Shown here: positions 7,332 through 15,310 of the stretch, one piece after another
Layout of the letters: each line of letters opens with the position of its first letter
Numbering within the stretch: the stretch's first letter is position 1
Source: Oscillospiraceae bacterium
Lineage (GTDB): Bacteria > Bacillota > Clostridia > Oscillospirales > CAG-272
Direction of reading: 5' to 3'
NCBI GenBank assembly: GCA_015063725.1
Contig: SVTP01000018.1
Span: forward strand, 1-46,415
DNA: 46,415 nucleotides
The notes under the pieces: generated by a model
Seen by the model: the letters and a program-made list of their open reading frames with translations, nothing else
Databases searched by the model: none
What the model was told of the DNA's origin: nothing
Translations under genes and position numbers: made by a program

Positions 7332-9185
7332 ATGAAAAAGAAAGAAAAGAAAGAGAAAAAGCAAAAGAAGGAAACAGACGAGAAAAAGAAGGAGCGGCAC
7401 AATCCCGTCAGGGTTGTTAAAAACCTTTGGTTTATGCTGCAGTTCGTGTTCAAATACACGCCCATGTATGCCGTTATCACGGTCATAGAGGCTCTCGGAC
7501 GCGGCGCGTCGCACGTTATCGGCATCCTCTTTACCAAGTACATTTTTGACGCCATAGAGAAGGGAACCGACTTCAGGGAGGTCCTTTTCTGGATACTGCT
7601 CGTCACGGGCTATAACGCGGCGTTTGAGCTCTTTAACAAGTGGCGCTACGACGTCTTTTTCCCGCGCGCAAAGCTGACCTTGCACGAGACCATTCAAAAC
7701 GAGCTTTACAAAAAGGCGCGCGAGCTTGACCAAAGCTGCTACGACGATCCCGAATTCTACAACGACTTCATCTGGGCGATTCGCGAGTCCGACGGACGTA
7801 CGGCGAACATTGTGGAGTGCTTCAGCATTATGATCAACCGCGTCACCTCAAGTGCAGCAGTGCTGGGACTCCTCGCCTCAATGGATTGGGTGGTCACCCT
7901 GATCCTTGTTTCGTCGGTCATCCTCGGCTTTGTTGTTAAAACCTGCCTCAACAAAATTGGCTACCGTCACAGCCTGGAGGCAAATCCCATCTGGCGCAAG
8001 GTCGGTTATTTCCGCCGCGTGTTCTATATGCCTGACTACGCAAAAGAGCTGCGCCAAGGCGGCATTGCCGAGCACTTGCAAAATGAATATCAAAAGACGA
8101 ACAAAGAGATCATCGCTTGCAATAAAAAGTATCAAAAAAAGTATCTTGGGCTTTGGATCCTCTCGGACCTTCTCGTCTACCTGATGCCCTCTGTGGGCAT
8201 TACAAGCTATCTGGTGGTGCGTTACATCACCGATGCTACCCTGTCGCTGGGTAGCTTTTCCGCAAGCATCAGCGCCAGCCACAAGCTCTACTACACGCTC
8301 GATGATATTGGTAACTACATCAACAAATTCCACGAGCATAGTCTCTACATCGAAAAGGTAAAGACCTTTATTCAATACCAGCCCAAGATCAAGGGAGAGG
8401 AGACCAACGTCCCCGCGTTTGAAACGCTGACGGTGAAAAATCTCGACTTTGTCTACCCCTTTACCAAGGACGACAAAAAGACCTTAGAGGGGCTTGATCT
8501 GGAAATCAAAAAGGGAGAAAAGGTCGCCTTTGTGGGCTACAACGGCGCGGGCAAGACCACGCTCATCAAGCTTTTGATGCGGCTTTATGACGCCACGAGC
8601 GGCGAGATCCTTTACAACGGCCGCAACGTAACCGATTTTGACCCCGAAAAATACCGCGAGCACATTGGCGCGGTGTTCCAGGATTATAAGGTTTTTGCAG
8701 CAACGGTTGCCGAAAACGTGATGGGCGGCACCTATACCGATGCTGATGAAGAAGCAGTGCTGTCGGCGCTGCGCGCGGCATCTTTTGAAGAAAAACTCAA
8801 GCAACTCCCCGACGGCATTCACTCCCAGCTCACCACCGAGTTCAGCAAAGAGGGCGTTGGGCTCTCGGGCGGCGAGGCGCAAAAGATCGCCATCGCACGC
8901 GTGTTTGCAAGACCGTTTGAGCTCATCATTATGGACGAACCGTCCTCGGCGCTCGATCCCATAGCCGAGTACGAGCTCAACCAGTCCATCCTCAAGCACG
9001 CCGAGGGCAAAACGGTCATCTTCATCTCGCACCGTCTTTCCACCACGCGCATGGCGGATAGAATTTACATGTTCGACGGCGGCAAGATCGTGGAGAGCGG
9101 CTCGCACGACGAACTCATGGCACAGGATGGCAAATACGCCGAAATGTACCGCGTGCAAGCGAAAAAATACAAAACGGCATCGTAA
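7332..9185 (+). CDS. ABC exporter half-transporter B (fused membrane and ATPase domains)
   Basis: 617 aa. An extremely basic N-terminus (mostly Lys/Glu for about 25 residues) is followed by an exporter-type membrane domain (about 35-335) and an ATPase domain: Walker A GYNGAGKTT from residue 402, Q-loop VFQDY, signature LSGGEAQ, Walker B LIIMDEP with catalytic Glu, D-loop SALDP and H-loop ISHR. The start is separated from gene A by one base, and AAGGAGGTGA inside the end of gene A supplies the ribosome site, so expression is coupled. Like its partner it has SGGE in the signature. It is the last gene of the operon, with the terminator at 9197. Most likely one half of a heterodimeric exporter; substrate not evident. 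Confidence 0.9.
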   Translation: MKKKEKKEKKQKKETDEKKKERHNPVRVVKNLWFMLQFVFKYTPMYAVITVIEALGRGASHVIGILFTKYIFDAIEKGTDFREVLFWILLVTGYNAAFELFNKWRYDVFFPRAKLTLHETIQNELYKKARELDQSCYDDPEFYNDFIWAIRESDGRTANIVECFSIMINRVTSSAAVLGLLASMDWVVTLILVSSVILGFVVKTCLNKIGYRHSLEANPIWRKVGYFRRVFYMPDYAKELRQGGIAEHLQNEYQKTNKEIIACNKKYQKKYLGLWILSDLLVYLMPSVGITSYLVVRYITDATLSLGSFSASISASHKLYYTLDDIGNYINKFHEHSLYIEKVKTFIQYQPKIKGEETNVPAFETLTVKNLDFVYPFTKDDKKTLEGLDLEIKKGEKVAFVGYNGAGKTTLIKLLMRLYDATSGEILYNGRNVTDFDPEKYREHIGAVFQDYKVFAATVAENVMGGTYTDADEEAVLSALRAASFEEKLKQLPDGIHSQLTTEFSKEGVGLSGGEAQKIAIARVFARPFELIIMDEPSSALDPIAEYELNQSILKHAEGKTVIFISHRLSTTRMADRIYMFDGGKIVESGSHDELMAQDGKYAEMYRVQAKKYKTAS

Positions 9186-9196
9186 ATTCAAAAAAT

Positions 9197-9235
9197 AAAG
9201 CCGAGTGGTTTTGCACCAAAACCACTCGGCTTTGC
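9197..9235 (+). terminator. Terminator of the ABC exporter operon
   Basis: A 17-bp GC-rich stem (9197-9213 with 9217-9233) and a short CAC loop; only a short T-rich tail. Confidence 0.8.
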
Positions 9236-9399
9236 TTGTTCCAAAGATAGGTAAGGGATTCAGAACCAAGCCTCGTTCGCCTGCGGCTTTCGCGGCGTGC
9301 ATTTGCTTGACGGCGGAGTGCCGTCATTTTGCAAGCAAAAACGCAAATCCACCGCGGCGCGCAAGCGCGCGTGATTTCTTATGGCATGCAACCCACACG
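9236..9399. other. Hairpin-dense non-coding segment of GC-rich composition
   Basis: No credible gene. It contains small perfect hairpins: a GACGGC/GCCGTC stem near 9313-9332, nested in TTGCTT/AAGCAA, and a GCGCGC-AA-GCGCGC hairpin near 9356-9370. A GGGATTCAGAACC stretch near 9255 looks like a damaged tRNA T-arm (compare GATTCGAACC in the two real tRNA genes). In texture it resembles the DNA next to tRNA-Ser and tRNA-Gln in this window. Possibly a decayed tRNA locus. Confidence 0.4.
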
Positions 9400-9439
9400 A
9401 AACAAACAAGGAGCACCATTTGGTGCTCCTTGTTTGTTT
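9400..9439. terminator. Long terminator-like palindrome
   Basis: A perfect 19-bp stem (9400-9418 with 9421-9439) of AAACAAACAAGGAGCACCA and its complement. It has the same plan as the palindrome next to tRNA-Gln (a C/A-rich arm ending GCTCACC), with no intact gene on either side. Confidence 0.6.
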
Positions 9440-9474
9440 GTGAGTAATTGGTGAATAGGATACAAAAATCCTAA

Positions 9475-9705
9475 TGGGTTCGTTTTGCAAAATGGAGTAA
9501 AAGTCCTACGGTACTGACCACAACCCAAGCAGCCAAGCTCGTTGGCTGTTCAAATGCCACTATAAACAAATGGATGAAGAATGAGGATGGTCTGCGGTTT
9601 GCACGAGCGCAAAACGGAGTTTTCACAACCAAGGAAAGGTTGATCGACTACTTCGCTCACTATACGAAGGAGAAGAATCAGCGATATCGGATTGCAAGAT
9701 TGTAA
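9475..9705 (+). pseudogene. Relic of a small helix-turn-helix protein (no start codon)
   Basis: Between a stop at 9472 and the TAA at 9703 runs an open frame reading ...SPTVLTTTQAAKLVGCS, NATINKWMKNEDGLRF, then NGVFTTKERLIDYFAHYTKEK. The TTTQAAKLVGCSNATINKWMK segment is a convincing MerR/excisionase-type helix-turn-helix. No ATG, GTG or TTG is available in frame before the helix-turn-helix; the only nearby ATG, GAG, TAA series is in another frame. It is best read as a 5'-truncated or frameshifted gene, perhaps from a lost mobile element. A terminator follows directly, which supports a gene having ended here. Confidence 0.55.
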
Positions 9706-9726
9706 AACAAACTGCAGAACGAGTCA

Positions 9727-9757
9727 GGCATCGGAGCAAAATCCGATGCCAATTTTT
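9727..9757 (+). terminator. Intrinsic terminator after the HTH relic
   Basis: A perfect 9-bp stem GGCATCGGA (9727-9735 with 9742-9750), loop GCAAAA, then AATTTTTT. Confidence 0.85.
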
Positions 9758-9790
9758 TGACACGAATCCTTGCAAATGAGTCAAAACGCC

Positions 9791-9819
9791 TTGATTTATT
9801 CACACTTTTGTGATATAAT
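9791..9819 (+). promoter_or_regulatory. Promoter of the 7TM-LuxR regulator gene
   Basis: TTGATT at 9791-9796, a 17-bp spacer, and TATAAT at 9814-9819 in the context TGTGATATAAT. The spacer carries a TCACA-CTTT-TGTGA inverted repeat (9800-9813). Confidence 0.8.
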
Positions 9820-9857
9820 AAAATAATCAAAACGAGCAATTTGAAGGAGGTAAGCCT

Positions 9858-10814
9858 ATGACAGTAGGATATGCGATATGTTTAACAGCCGCCGCGGGCT
9901 TGCTGATAGCCTATCTGCTAATGGTCAAGGATAAGGAATTTTGGCTGACGATGCTGTATATCAGCATTGCGGTGGTCAATCTCGGATACCTTTTGATATC
10001 CCTTGCAAACACCGTAGGATTTGCGCTGTTCGCAAATGACGTGGCGTACCTCGGCAGCGTGTTTCTCTCGGCGTTTATGTTCCTCACGATAGTCCGCCTA
10101 TGCGGATTTGAGATCAAGAAAGCCCACGTGATCACCTGCGTGTCGATGGGTGTTGTAATGTTCGCTATCGTTGCAAGTTCACCGATGCTTCCGCTTTACT
10201 ACAAGAGCGTGGATATTGAAATGATCGATGGCGCGGCGAAGCTCGTCAAGGAATACGGAGTACTGCATCCCTTCTATATGGTGTATCTGCTCGGCTACTT
10301 TGCCGCAATGATAGGTGCGATCGTTCACTCGGTTAGAAAAAAGAAGATCGCCAAGCCCAAGCTCGCAGGCTTTATTGCCGCCATCGTTTGCAGTAACATC
10401 ATGATGTGGCTGTTTGAAAGGTGGCTCCATTGGGGATATGAGTTCCTTTCGGTTACCTACGTAATCTCCGAGTTATTGCTCTTGATCGTCTATTGGATGA
10501 TGCAGGACTACGTTCATAAGGACGATGTTCCCGTCCTCACTCCGGCAGAGTCGGAGCAGCTTGGAATTGATATTGCCACGATGCCGATGGACGTAAAGAT
10601 CGGCAAGGTGCTTTTGTGCTTAAAGAACGGTGAAACTCTTGCTCCCCGTGAGCGTGAAGTGCTTGAACTGATACTTCAATATAAAAAGCGCAGAGAGATC
10701 GCTGAAATATTGTACGTATCGGAAAGCTCTGTGAAGCTCTATACGAGAACACTTTACTCCAAGCTCGGCGTGACCTGTCGAGAGGAATTGTATGCGATTC
10801 TCGTAAAAAAATGA
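9858..10814 (+). CDS. Membrane-bound one-component regulator: 7TM sensor fused to LuxR-type HTH
   Basis: 318 aa. The first ~215 residues hold about seven hydrophobic helices in the pattern of the histidine-kinase N-terminal 7TM domain (YGVLHPFYMVYLLGYFAAMIG is characteristic). There is no kinase or receiver domain. Residues ~260-318 are a LuxR/NarL-type helix-turn-helix: LAPREREVLELI, then REIAEILYVSESSVKLYTRTLYSKLGV, complete to the end of the protein. A membrane sensor coupled directly to DNA binding is therefore predicted; the ligand is unknown. The ribosome site GAAGGAGGT precedes the ATG. It is monocistronic, with its own promoter and the terminator at 10841. The TACCCCT box array directly downstream, before the large surface-protein operon, is its likely target (inference). 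Confidence 0.88.
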   Translation: MTVGYAICLTAAAGLLIAYLLMVKDKEFWLTMLYISIAVVNLGYLLISLANTVGFALFANDVAYLGSVFLSAFMFLTIVRLCGFEIKKAHVITCVSMGVVMFAIVASSPMLPLYYKSVDIEMIDGAAKLVKEYGVLHPFYMVYLLGYFAAMIGAIVHSVRKKKIAKPKLAGFIAAIVCSNIMMWLFERWLHWGYEFLSVTYVISELLLLIVYWMMQDYVHKDDVPVLTPAESEQLGIDIATMPMDVKIGKVLLCLKNGETLAPREREVLELILQYKKRREIAEILYVSESSVKLYTRTLYSKLGVTCREELYAILVKK

Positions 10815-10840
10815 CCAAAATATAAACTATAGTTTACATA

Positions 10841-10871
10841 AGACGACGGTAAAACACCGCCGTCTTTTTTT
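10841..10871 (+). terminator. Terminator of the regulator gene
   Basis: Stem AGACGACGGT/ACCGCCGTCT (10841-10850 with 10856-10865, one mismatch), loop AAAAC, then seven T. Confidence 0.8.
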
Positions 10872-10890
10872 GTCTCAAAAATTGGACTTC

Positions 10891-11000
10891 TCACCCTTTT
10901 TTACCCCCAAGATAGCGTAATTACCCTTTTTCTACCCCTAAATTTAGAAAAACCACCCCAAACCTACCCCTAATTTTGATACTTTTACCCCTAAGGGGTA
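10891..11000 (+). promoter_or_regulatory. Helically phased array of seven TACCCCT-like operator boxes
   Basis: Boxes with an ACCC core whose A lies at 10893, 10903, 10923, 10934, 10955, 10966 and 10987. The spacings are 10, 20, 11, 21, 11 and 21 bp, so all lie on nearly one face of the helix, as pairs repeated every ~31-32 bp. Three boxes are exactly TACCCCT (10933, 10965, 10986). The last is joined to an inverted copy AGGGGTA (10994-11000), giving a 7-1-7 inverted repeat. TACCCCT fits the TACYYMT heptamer known for NarL, a member of the LuxR/NarL HTH class. Predicted binding site of the adjacent 7TM-LuxR regulator. Confidence 0.75.
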
Positions 11001-11001
11001 G

Positions 11002-11030
11002 ATGCCAAAGCCAAAAATTCATGATAAAAT
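11002..11030 (+). promoter_or_regulatory. Activator-dependent promoter of the surface-protein operon
   Basis: Extended -10 TGATAAAAT (hexamer 11025-11030). The -35 position 17 bp upstream (11002-11007) reads ATGCCA, unlike the consensus. The 7-1-7 inverted repeat ends one base upstream of that position, centred about 44 bp before the expected start, a classic activator placement. Confidence 0.6.
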
Positions 11031-11085
11031 GTAGGCAAGACAGAATTCGGTACTATCAATAAAACGCAAACGGAGGTGGTGAAAT

Positions 11086-11523
11086 GTGACCGAAAAGCGA
11101 ATTCTATTCGACAGGTTTGAGTTTCCTGTGGAGAAAGGACTCGAGTATCTTATTAACGAGAACGTACCCGAAACCGACTTTCTGCTGATAAGCGGGCAGC
11201 ACGATTCCTTTTTGCTTATGTTCGAGAAGGACTTTCCGATCTTCACTGTACCCGAAAGCAGCGACCGACCGTATTGCTTATTTGAGATGAAGCGCCCTGG
11301 CAGGGTGATAAAATTCTTCTGCCCCGAAAGGCATAAAAATCTTGATTCGGTCGTTTGGTACTTCTACGTAGAGCTGTTTGATGAACAGGGTGTGGCGCAC
11401 GGACTTCCCGGACAGGTGCGAGTGGAAATGAGCGAGTCTTGCATAAGGATGGCGAAGAATAAGCCCAAATTCATTGAGATACTTGAACAGGTTAGATTAA
11501 AAGACACGGCGATATTCGCCTGA
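11086..11523 (+). CDS. Orphan 145-aa soluble protein, first gene of the surface-protein operon
   Basis: I do not recognise this protein. It is soluble, with no signal peptide or membrane helix. Visible segments are RILFDRFEFPVEKGLEYL, VPETDFLLISGQHDSFLLMFEKDFPIF and DSVVWYFYVELFDEQG, ending with a charged helix KPKFIEILEQVRLKD. The start is a GTG at 11086 placed after GGAGGTG. The preceding bases make ATGTGA, so an ATG directly followed by a TGA stop overlaps the start, an arrangement that could temper translation. It is the first gene after the phased operator array and precedes the four giant surface proteins by only 28 bp, so it is presumably co-regulated with them and may act in the cytoplasm on their expression or export. 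That role is inference. Confidence 0.65.
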   Translation: MTEKRILFDRFEFPVEKGLEYLINENVPETDFLLISGQHDSFLLMFEKDFPIFTVPESSDRPYCLFEMKRPGRVIKFFCPERHKNLDSVVWYFYVELFDEQGVAHGLPGQVRVEMSESCIRMAKNKPKFIEILEQVRLKDTAIFA

Positions 11524-11551
11524 ACGCATTCTTTGGAAAAGGAGAATTACA

Positions 11552-14500
11552 ATGAAAACAAAACACACAAAGAGATTTTTTGCATTATTGCTCGCTATTT
11601 TTATGGTTGTAGCGATCCTGCCGTTTTCGGCGATCACCGCGTTTGCGGCACCGGGTAGTGGCGGAACCGTTACGGTTGACGGAGGAGCCTCCTCGGCGGG
11701 CTCTTATTCGGTATTATCGGGCACCGAGGTTACCCTTACGGCACAAACGCCTCCCTCGGGACAGGTGTTTTTAAGGTGGGTATGTGAGTCGGGAGGCGTG
11801 ACATTTGCAGATCCCGATTCTCCGCAAACTACTTTTACTATGGGCTCGTCTGACGTAAGCGTTAAAGCAATATATAAGGATATATCCGAGATCGTGATAA
11901 CCTCTGTGGAATATGCAATGACGCTCGGCGCACCCTCTGTTGGTGCTACGCTTGAAGTACCTACGCTCGTCAGTGTAAACGGGCGCGAGCATTGGACAAG
12001 CCTGATCGATTCAGGCTACGGCGTTTGTGAATGGTACACCTGCATTGACGGCGGCGACGTTGCTGACCCCGAAGATTATACTTTTCCGTACAGCGAGGCA
12101 ACCTTTGAGGCTGGAAATGCTTACGCCTTGTATGCAGATATAACCGCTGTAAGCGGAGTGCTGTTTTCAAAGGATTGTACCTTCAACGTCATTACTCCTG
12201 CCGATACATACACCGTAGATAAATACTACGGGGCATACGATGAATACGCTGAACCTATCGATGAGGTGACCGAAACCACGAAGATCACAAACCTTTCTTA
12301 TCTCTGGATAGTTGGCGAGATCGATGACGAGTATTCGATATCCGAGATAGATTTTGAGCTTAGCGGCTACGAGGAGGGAATGACTGCAGGCAATCTTAGC
12401 ATCAGCGCAGATCATGAAGGTGTGGCTATTGGAAGCAATAGTGTCTACGGTGTGGACTTCGCACTCATAGATGCCGGTGGCAATCAGCTTGCCGAAGGTG
12501 CTGCTTTAGCGAACAATACGCTGTATACACTTGTAGTCATCTTTTCTGCAAGAGAAGGCTATGAGATACTTATAGACGAGAATGATTTTGGCAAGGTAAC
12601 TGCTTGCGGTGTAAATCCTTTCAGTATGATGTATGACAATACTGATAAAGTGTATACCGCAATGTTTGTATTGCCTCCTATCAATACAACGACGGAAGCG
12701 GTTGAGTCTGTTGACTTCACGCTTGACGGATATGCATACGGCGCCGCGGTAAATAACATGAGCATCGTTTCTGAAAACAGCAACGTGATGGTGGCTACAG
12801 GTTCGGGCGCCGTTACGATAACCAAGGAGGACGGTACGGCTGCAACGGGCAATTTTTTGGAGGGTGCGCATACTCTTACTTTTATGATTTCCGCCCTTCC
12901 GACACATGACCTTTGGCAGCTTTCCTGTGAAAACGTAACCCTTGGCGGCATATTCCCGGCATCAAGTGTATCTCACGCAATATTTGGCAGCGCACTTGTA
13001 ACGATCGTTACATTTGACCTCCCCGCGCTTGACGAAAATATGATAGAAAACCTGCAATTTGCAGGCAACCCATACACCTTTGTTCCGGGAAATCCCATAG
13101 AGGACGCAACGGTATCTACTACCGACACGAATAAGATCGTTATTGACGAGTTCGTGATAATAAATGAGGACGGCTCGGCGGCAGAGGGCGTACTTCTGCC
13201 TTTGACCAAGTATCTTGCGAAGATCACCTTCCACGCAAAGAGCAATTACAGCCTTGCGGGACTTGATACGACCAAGATACTTGAGTTTGGCGGCACTATT
13301 CCCGCAAAGAGCCTTACTTATGACCCCGAAACCGATACGATGACAGCGGTGCTTGAAATTACTACGGGCAAGCTCACGGTACAATCGGTAGAGCTTGAAG
13401 CACCGAGCGTTATCACTGCGAACGGACCGCTATTCTATCCCACGATAAAGAGCGTAAACGGCTGCGAGGAGCTTGCAAGCTACGTTACCATTCTTGATGA
13501 TAGCATGGAATGGACCTACAACAAGGTAGGCAACGGCAATCCCAGCTATGAATACGAGGAAGATACCTTTATTGACGGGAATATCTATGCGCTTCACGGT
13601 ACTTTGGGTGTCACGTCGGAAGAAAATGCCGTTATGGGTGATCTTGACAGCTTCGAGATAACCTATACACCCGACACGATGGTGAATTATGTATCGGAAG
13701 GCAACAGCGCTGAAGGAAGAACCTTTACCGTAGAGTTTCAAGATTTTCTCCTTCCCGATGATATAGTCATCAGCTCTCTTGAATTTTCCTACGACGGCTC
13801 TCTTCCTCCCAAGGCAGGCGAAGCGGTAAAATATCCTACCCTCGTCAGCATTAACGGAGATCCCTCGCTTGTATATAAGCTGAAGGATGAATTATATTTT
13901 GAGTGGCTTTACGCAATAGTACTCAATTTGGACGATAACGGATATGAGGATTTTGAGCTGCCTGCATTCCTGCCCGGCTACTCATACGCCTTAGGTCTTG
14001 AAGCATATACCTATAACGTTTATAACATGACCTTTGCCGATGACGTTGCTTATACGGTAACCCATTCGGACGGAATCCTGACGGGAAGCTTCAGCGAATG
14101 GTCGGGAGAAAACCACGCCTACGTTTATCATTACTTTGAAAATACCGAGGGCGAGATCCCCAATAAGCGCCCCGAGAAGATCGAGCTGACGCTTGAAGGA
14201 TATGAAGCAGGGAAAGCGGCAAATACAGTAAAGGTAACGGCCACCGGAGAGAGATTCAAGTTTAATGATTCCTACGGCATGGGGTACGGAATGATGGACA
14301 GTAGCTGGAGTCCTCTTAGCACCGAGATTTTGAAACAAGATGCTTACTATGTTTTGGCGGTTAGCCTGCTTCCCGAGGAGGGATATTCCTTCCTCTCGAC
14401 TTACGGCGACTACTCCTATATCACTCTCAACGGCTGGACCTGTTATTCTTACGAGTTTGGATTTGATCCTATCGTAGGAGAATTTTTGACACTCTTCTTT

Positions 14501-15238
14501 GACCTTCCCGTGCTCCGCCAGAATGCGACTGAGATAGAGAATATAGATATCACATTTGACGGTTATGAAATAGGCGGCAGAGTAGATTCTATTACTGCCG
14601 TAACCGCGACACCAGGTGTTCTTCTTGACTTGAAGCCCGAGGATTACGGTTATGAGAATATATTCTACTTCTATGGCTTTGAGGGCAAGGATTACAGATA
14701 TATCGATTATACCGAGAAGCTTCTCAAGGATACTCCTTATGAATTAAATATCTTCGTTTATATAGCCGAGGGCTTCTCTGTAAACAATATCAAGCCAGAA
14801 AATATCAAGCTCGGTAACGTCACCGCAAGCTCTGTTGCAATGTGCGCAACATCTGATGCCGATGACGTGGGGCACAACTACTTGTTGCTCACCTTCAAAC
14901 TTGACCCTCTGCACGAGGCAGGCAGTACGTGGGATTACGATGAGAATAACCATTGGAACGAGTGCGATTGCACCGAGATGATGAACGTAGCGCCTCATGC
15001 TGATAAAAACGGCGACGGCAAGTGCGACGTTTGCGGCTACGATATGTCTAACGAACCCGGCACTGACCCCAAAAATCCCGATGGTCCCGACAAAAAGGAT
15101 GGACTCGGCACAGGCGCGATCGTTGGTATCGTGATTGGTTCGGTTGCAGTCGTCGGCATCGGAGGCTTTGCGATCTTCTGGTTTGTGATCAAAAAGAAAT
15201 CCTGGGCTGACCTTCTTGCAATCTTCAAGAAGAATTAA
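11552..15238 (+). CDS. Giant surface protein I (1228 aa): InlB-like repeat, about eight Ig-like modules, membrane anchor
   Basis: A Sec signal peptide (cleavage near AITAFA-APG, residue 32) is followed by one divergent InlB B-repeat-like domain (33-110: LSGTEVTLTAQTPPSG, FLRWVCESGGVTFAD, TTFTMGSSDVSV). Then come about eight modules of ~100-130 residues. Type A reads VGATLEVPTLVSVNGRE... and ATFEAGNAYALYADI. Type B opens with SVDFTLDGYAYGAAV-like strands. Near the C-terminus is DKNGDGKCDVCGYDM, an Asp/Cys motif that may bind metal, then a Pro/Asp-rich linker and a membrane helix GAIVGIVIGSVAVVGIGGFA with a basic tail. There is no LPXTG, so it is tethered by the helix. Predicted adhesin or substrate-binding surface protein; no enzyme domain seen. 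Confidence 0.85.
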   Translation: MKTKHTKRFFALLLAIFMVVAILPFSAITAFAAPGSGGTVTVDGGASSAGSYSVLSGTEVTLTAQTPPSGQVFLRWVCESGGVTFADPDSPQTTFTMGSSDVSVKAIYKDISEIVITSVEYAMTLGAPSVGATLEVPTLVSVNGREHWTSLIDSGYGVCEWYTCIDGGDVADPEDYTFPYSEATFEAGNAYALYADITAVSGVLFSKDCTFNVITPADTYTVDKYYGAYDEYAEPIDEVTETTKITNLSYLWIVGEIDDEYSISEIDFELSGYEEGMTAGNLSISADHEGVAIGSNSVYGVDFALIDAGGNQLAEGAALANNTLYTLVVIFSAREGYEILIDENDFGKVTACGVNPFSMMYDNTDKVYTAMFVLPPINTTTEAVESVDFTLDGYAYGAAVNNMSIVSENSNVMVATGSGAVTITKEDGTAATGNFLEGAHTLTFMISALPTHDLWQLSCENVTLGGIFPASSVSHAIFGSALVTIVTFDLPALDENMIENLQFAGNPYTFVPGNPIEDATVSTTDTNKIVIDEFVIINEDGSAAEGVLLPLTKYLAKITFHAKSNYSLAGLDTTKILEFGGTIPAKSLTYDPETDTMTAVLEITTGKLTVQSVELEAPSVITANGPLFYPTIKSVNGCEELASYVTILDDSMEWTYNKVGNGNPSYEYEEDTFIDGNIYALHGTLGVTSEENAVMGDLDSFEITYTPDTMVNYVSEGNSAEGRTFTVEFQDFLLPDDIVISSLEFSYDGSLPPKAGEAVKYPTLVSINGDPSLVYKLKDELYFEWLYAIVLNLDDNGYEDFELPAFLPGYSYALGLEAYTYNVYNMTFADDVAYTVTHSDGILTGSFSEWSGENHAYVYHYFENTEGEIPNKRPEKIELTLEGYEAGKAANTVKVTATGERFKFNDSYGMGYGMMDSSWSPLSTEILKQDAYYVLAVSLLPEEGYSFLSTYGDYSYITLNGWTCYSYEFGFDPIVGEFLTLFFDLPVLRQNATEIENIDITFDGYEIGGRVDSITAVTATPGVLLDLKPEDYGYENIFYFYGFEGKDYRYIDYTEKLLKDTPYELNIFVYIAEGFSVNNIKPENIKLGNVTASSVAMCATSDADDVGHNYLLLTFKLDPLHEAGSTWDYDENNHWNECDCTEMMNVAPHADKNGDGKCDVCGYDMSNEPGTDPKNPDGPDKKDGLGTGAIVGIVIGSVAVVGIGGFAIFWFVIKKKSWADLLAIFKKN

Positions 15239-15250
15239 ATTCCGAACGAT

Positions 15251-15276
15251 AGGCGGCAAGTCCGCTTGCCGCCTAC
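15251..15276 (+). other. Intercistronic RNA hairpin
   Basis: A perfect 11-bp stem TAGGCGGCAAG/CTTGCCGCCTA with a TCCG loop and no T-run after it. Probably an mRNA stabilising or processing hairpin rather than a terminator; it strongly resembles the hairpin at 29820. Confidence 0.7.
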
Positions 15277-15310
15277 CCCCCAAAAAAATAAATTGAAAAG
15301 GAGAAAAACA

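Noticed and set aside
5441-7606. 721-codon minus-strand frame opposite the ABC exporter genes
   Set aside because: Antisense shadow caused by codon bias; the plus strand has complete ATPase motifs.
9800-9813. CRP-type site in the regulator promoter
   Set aside because: The half-sites are TCACA-N4-TGTGA, the reverse order of a CRP site, and TGTGA before TATAAT recurs in many promoters here as part of the extended -10.
10891-11000. CRISPR or minisatellite origin for the TACCCCT boxes
   Set aside because: Only 7-9 bases are shared; the regularity is in helical phase and in position before a promoter, which suits operators better.
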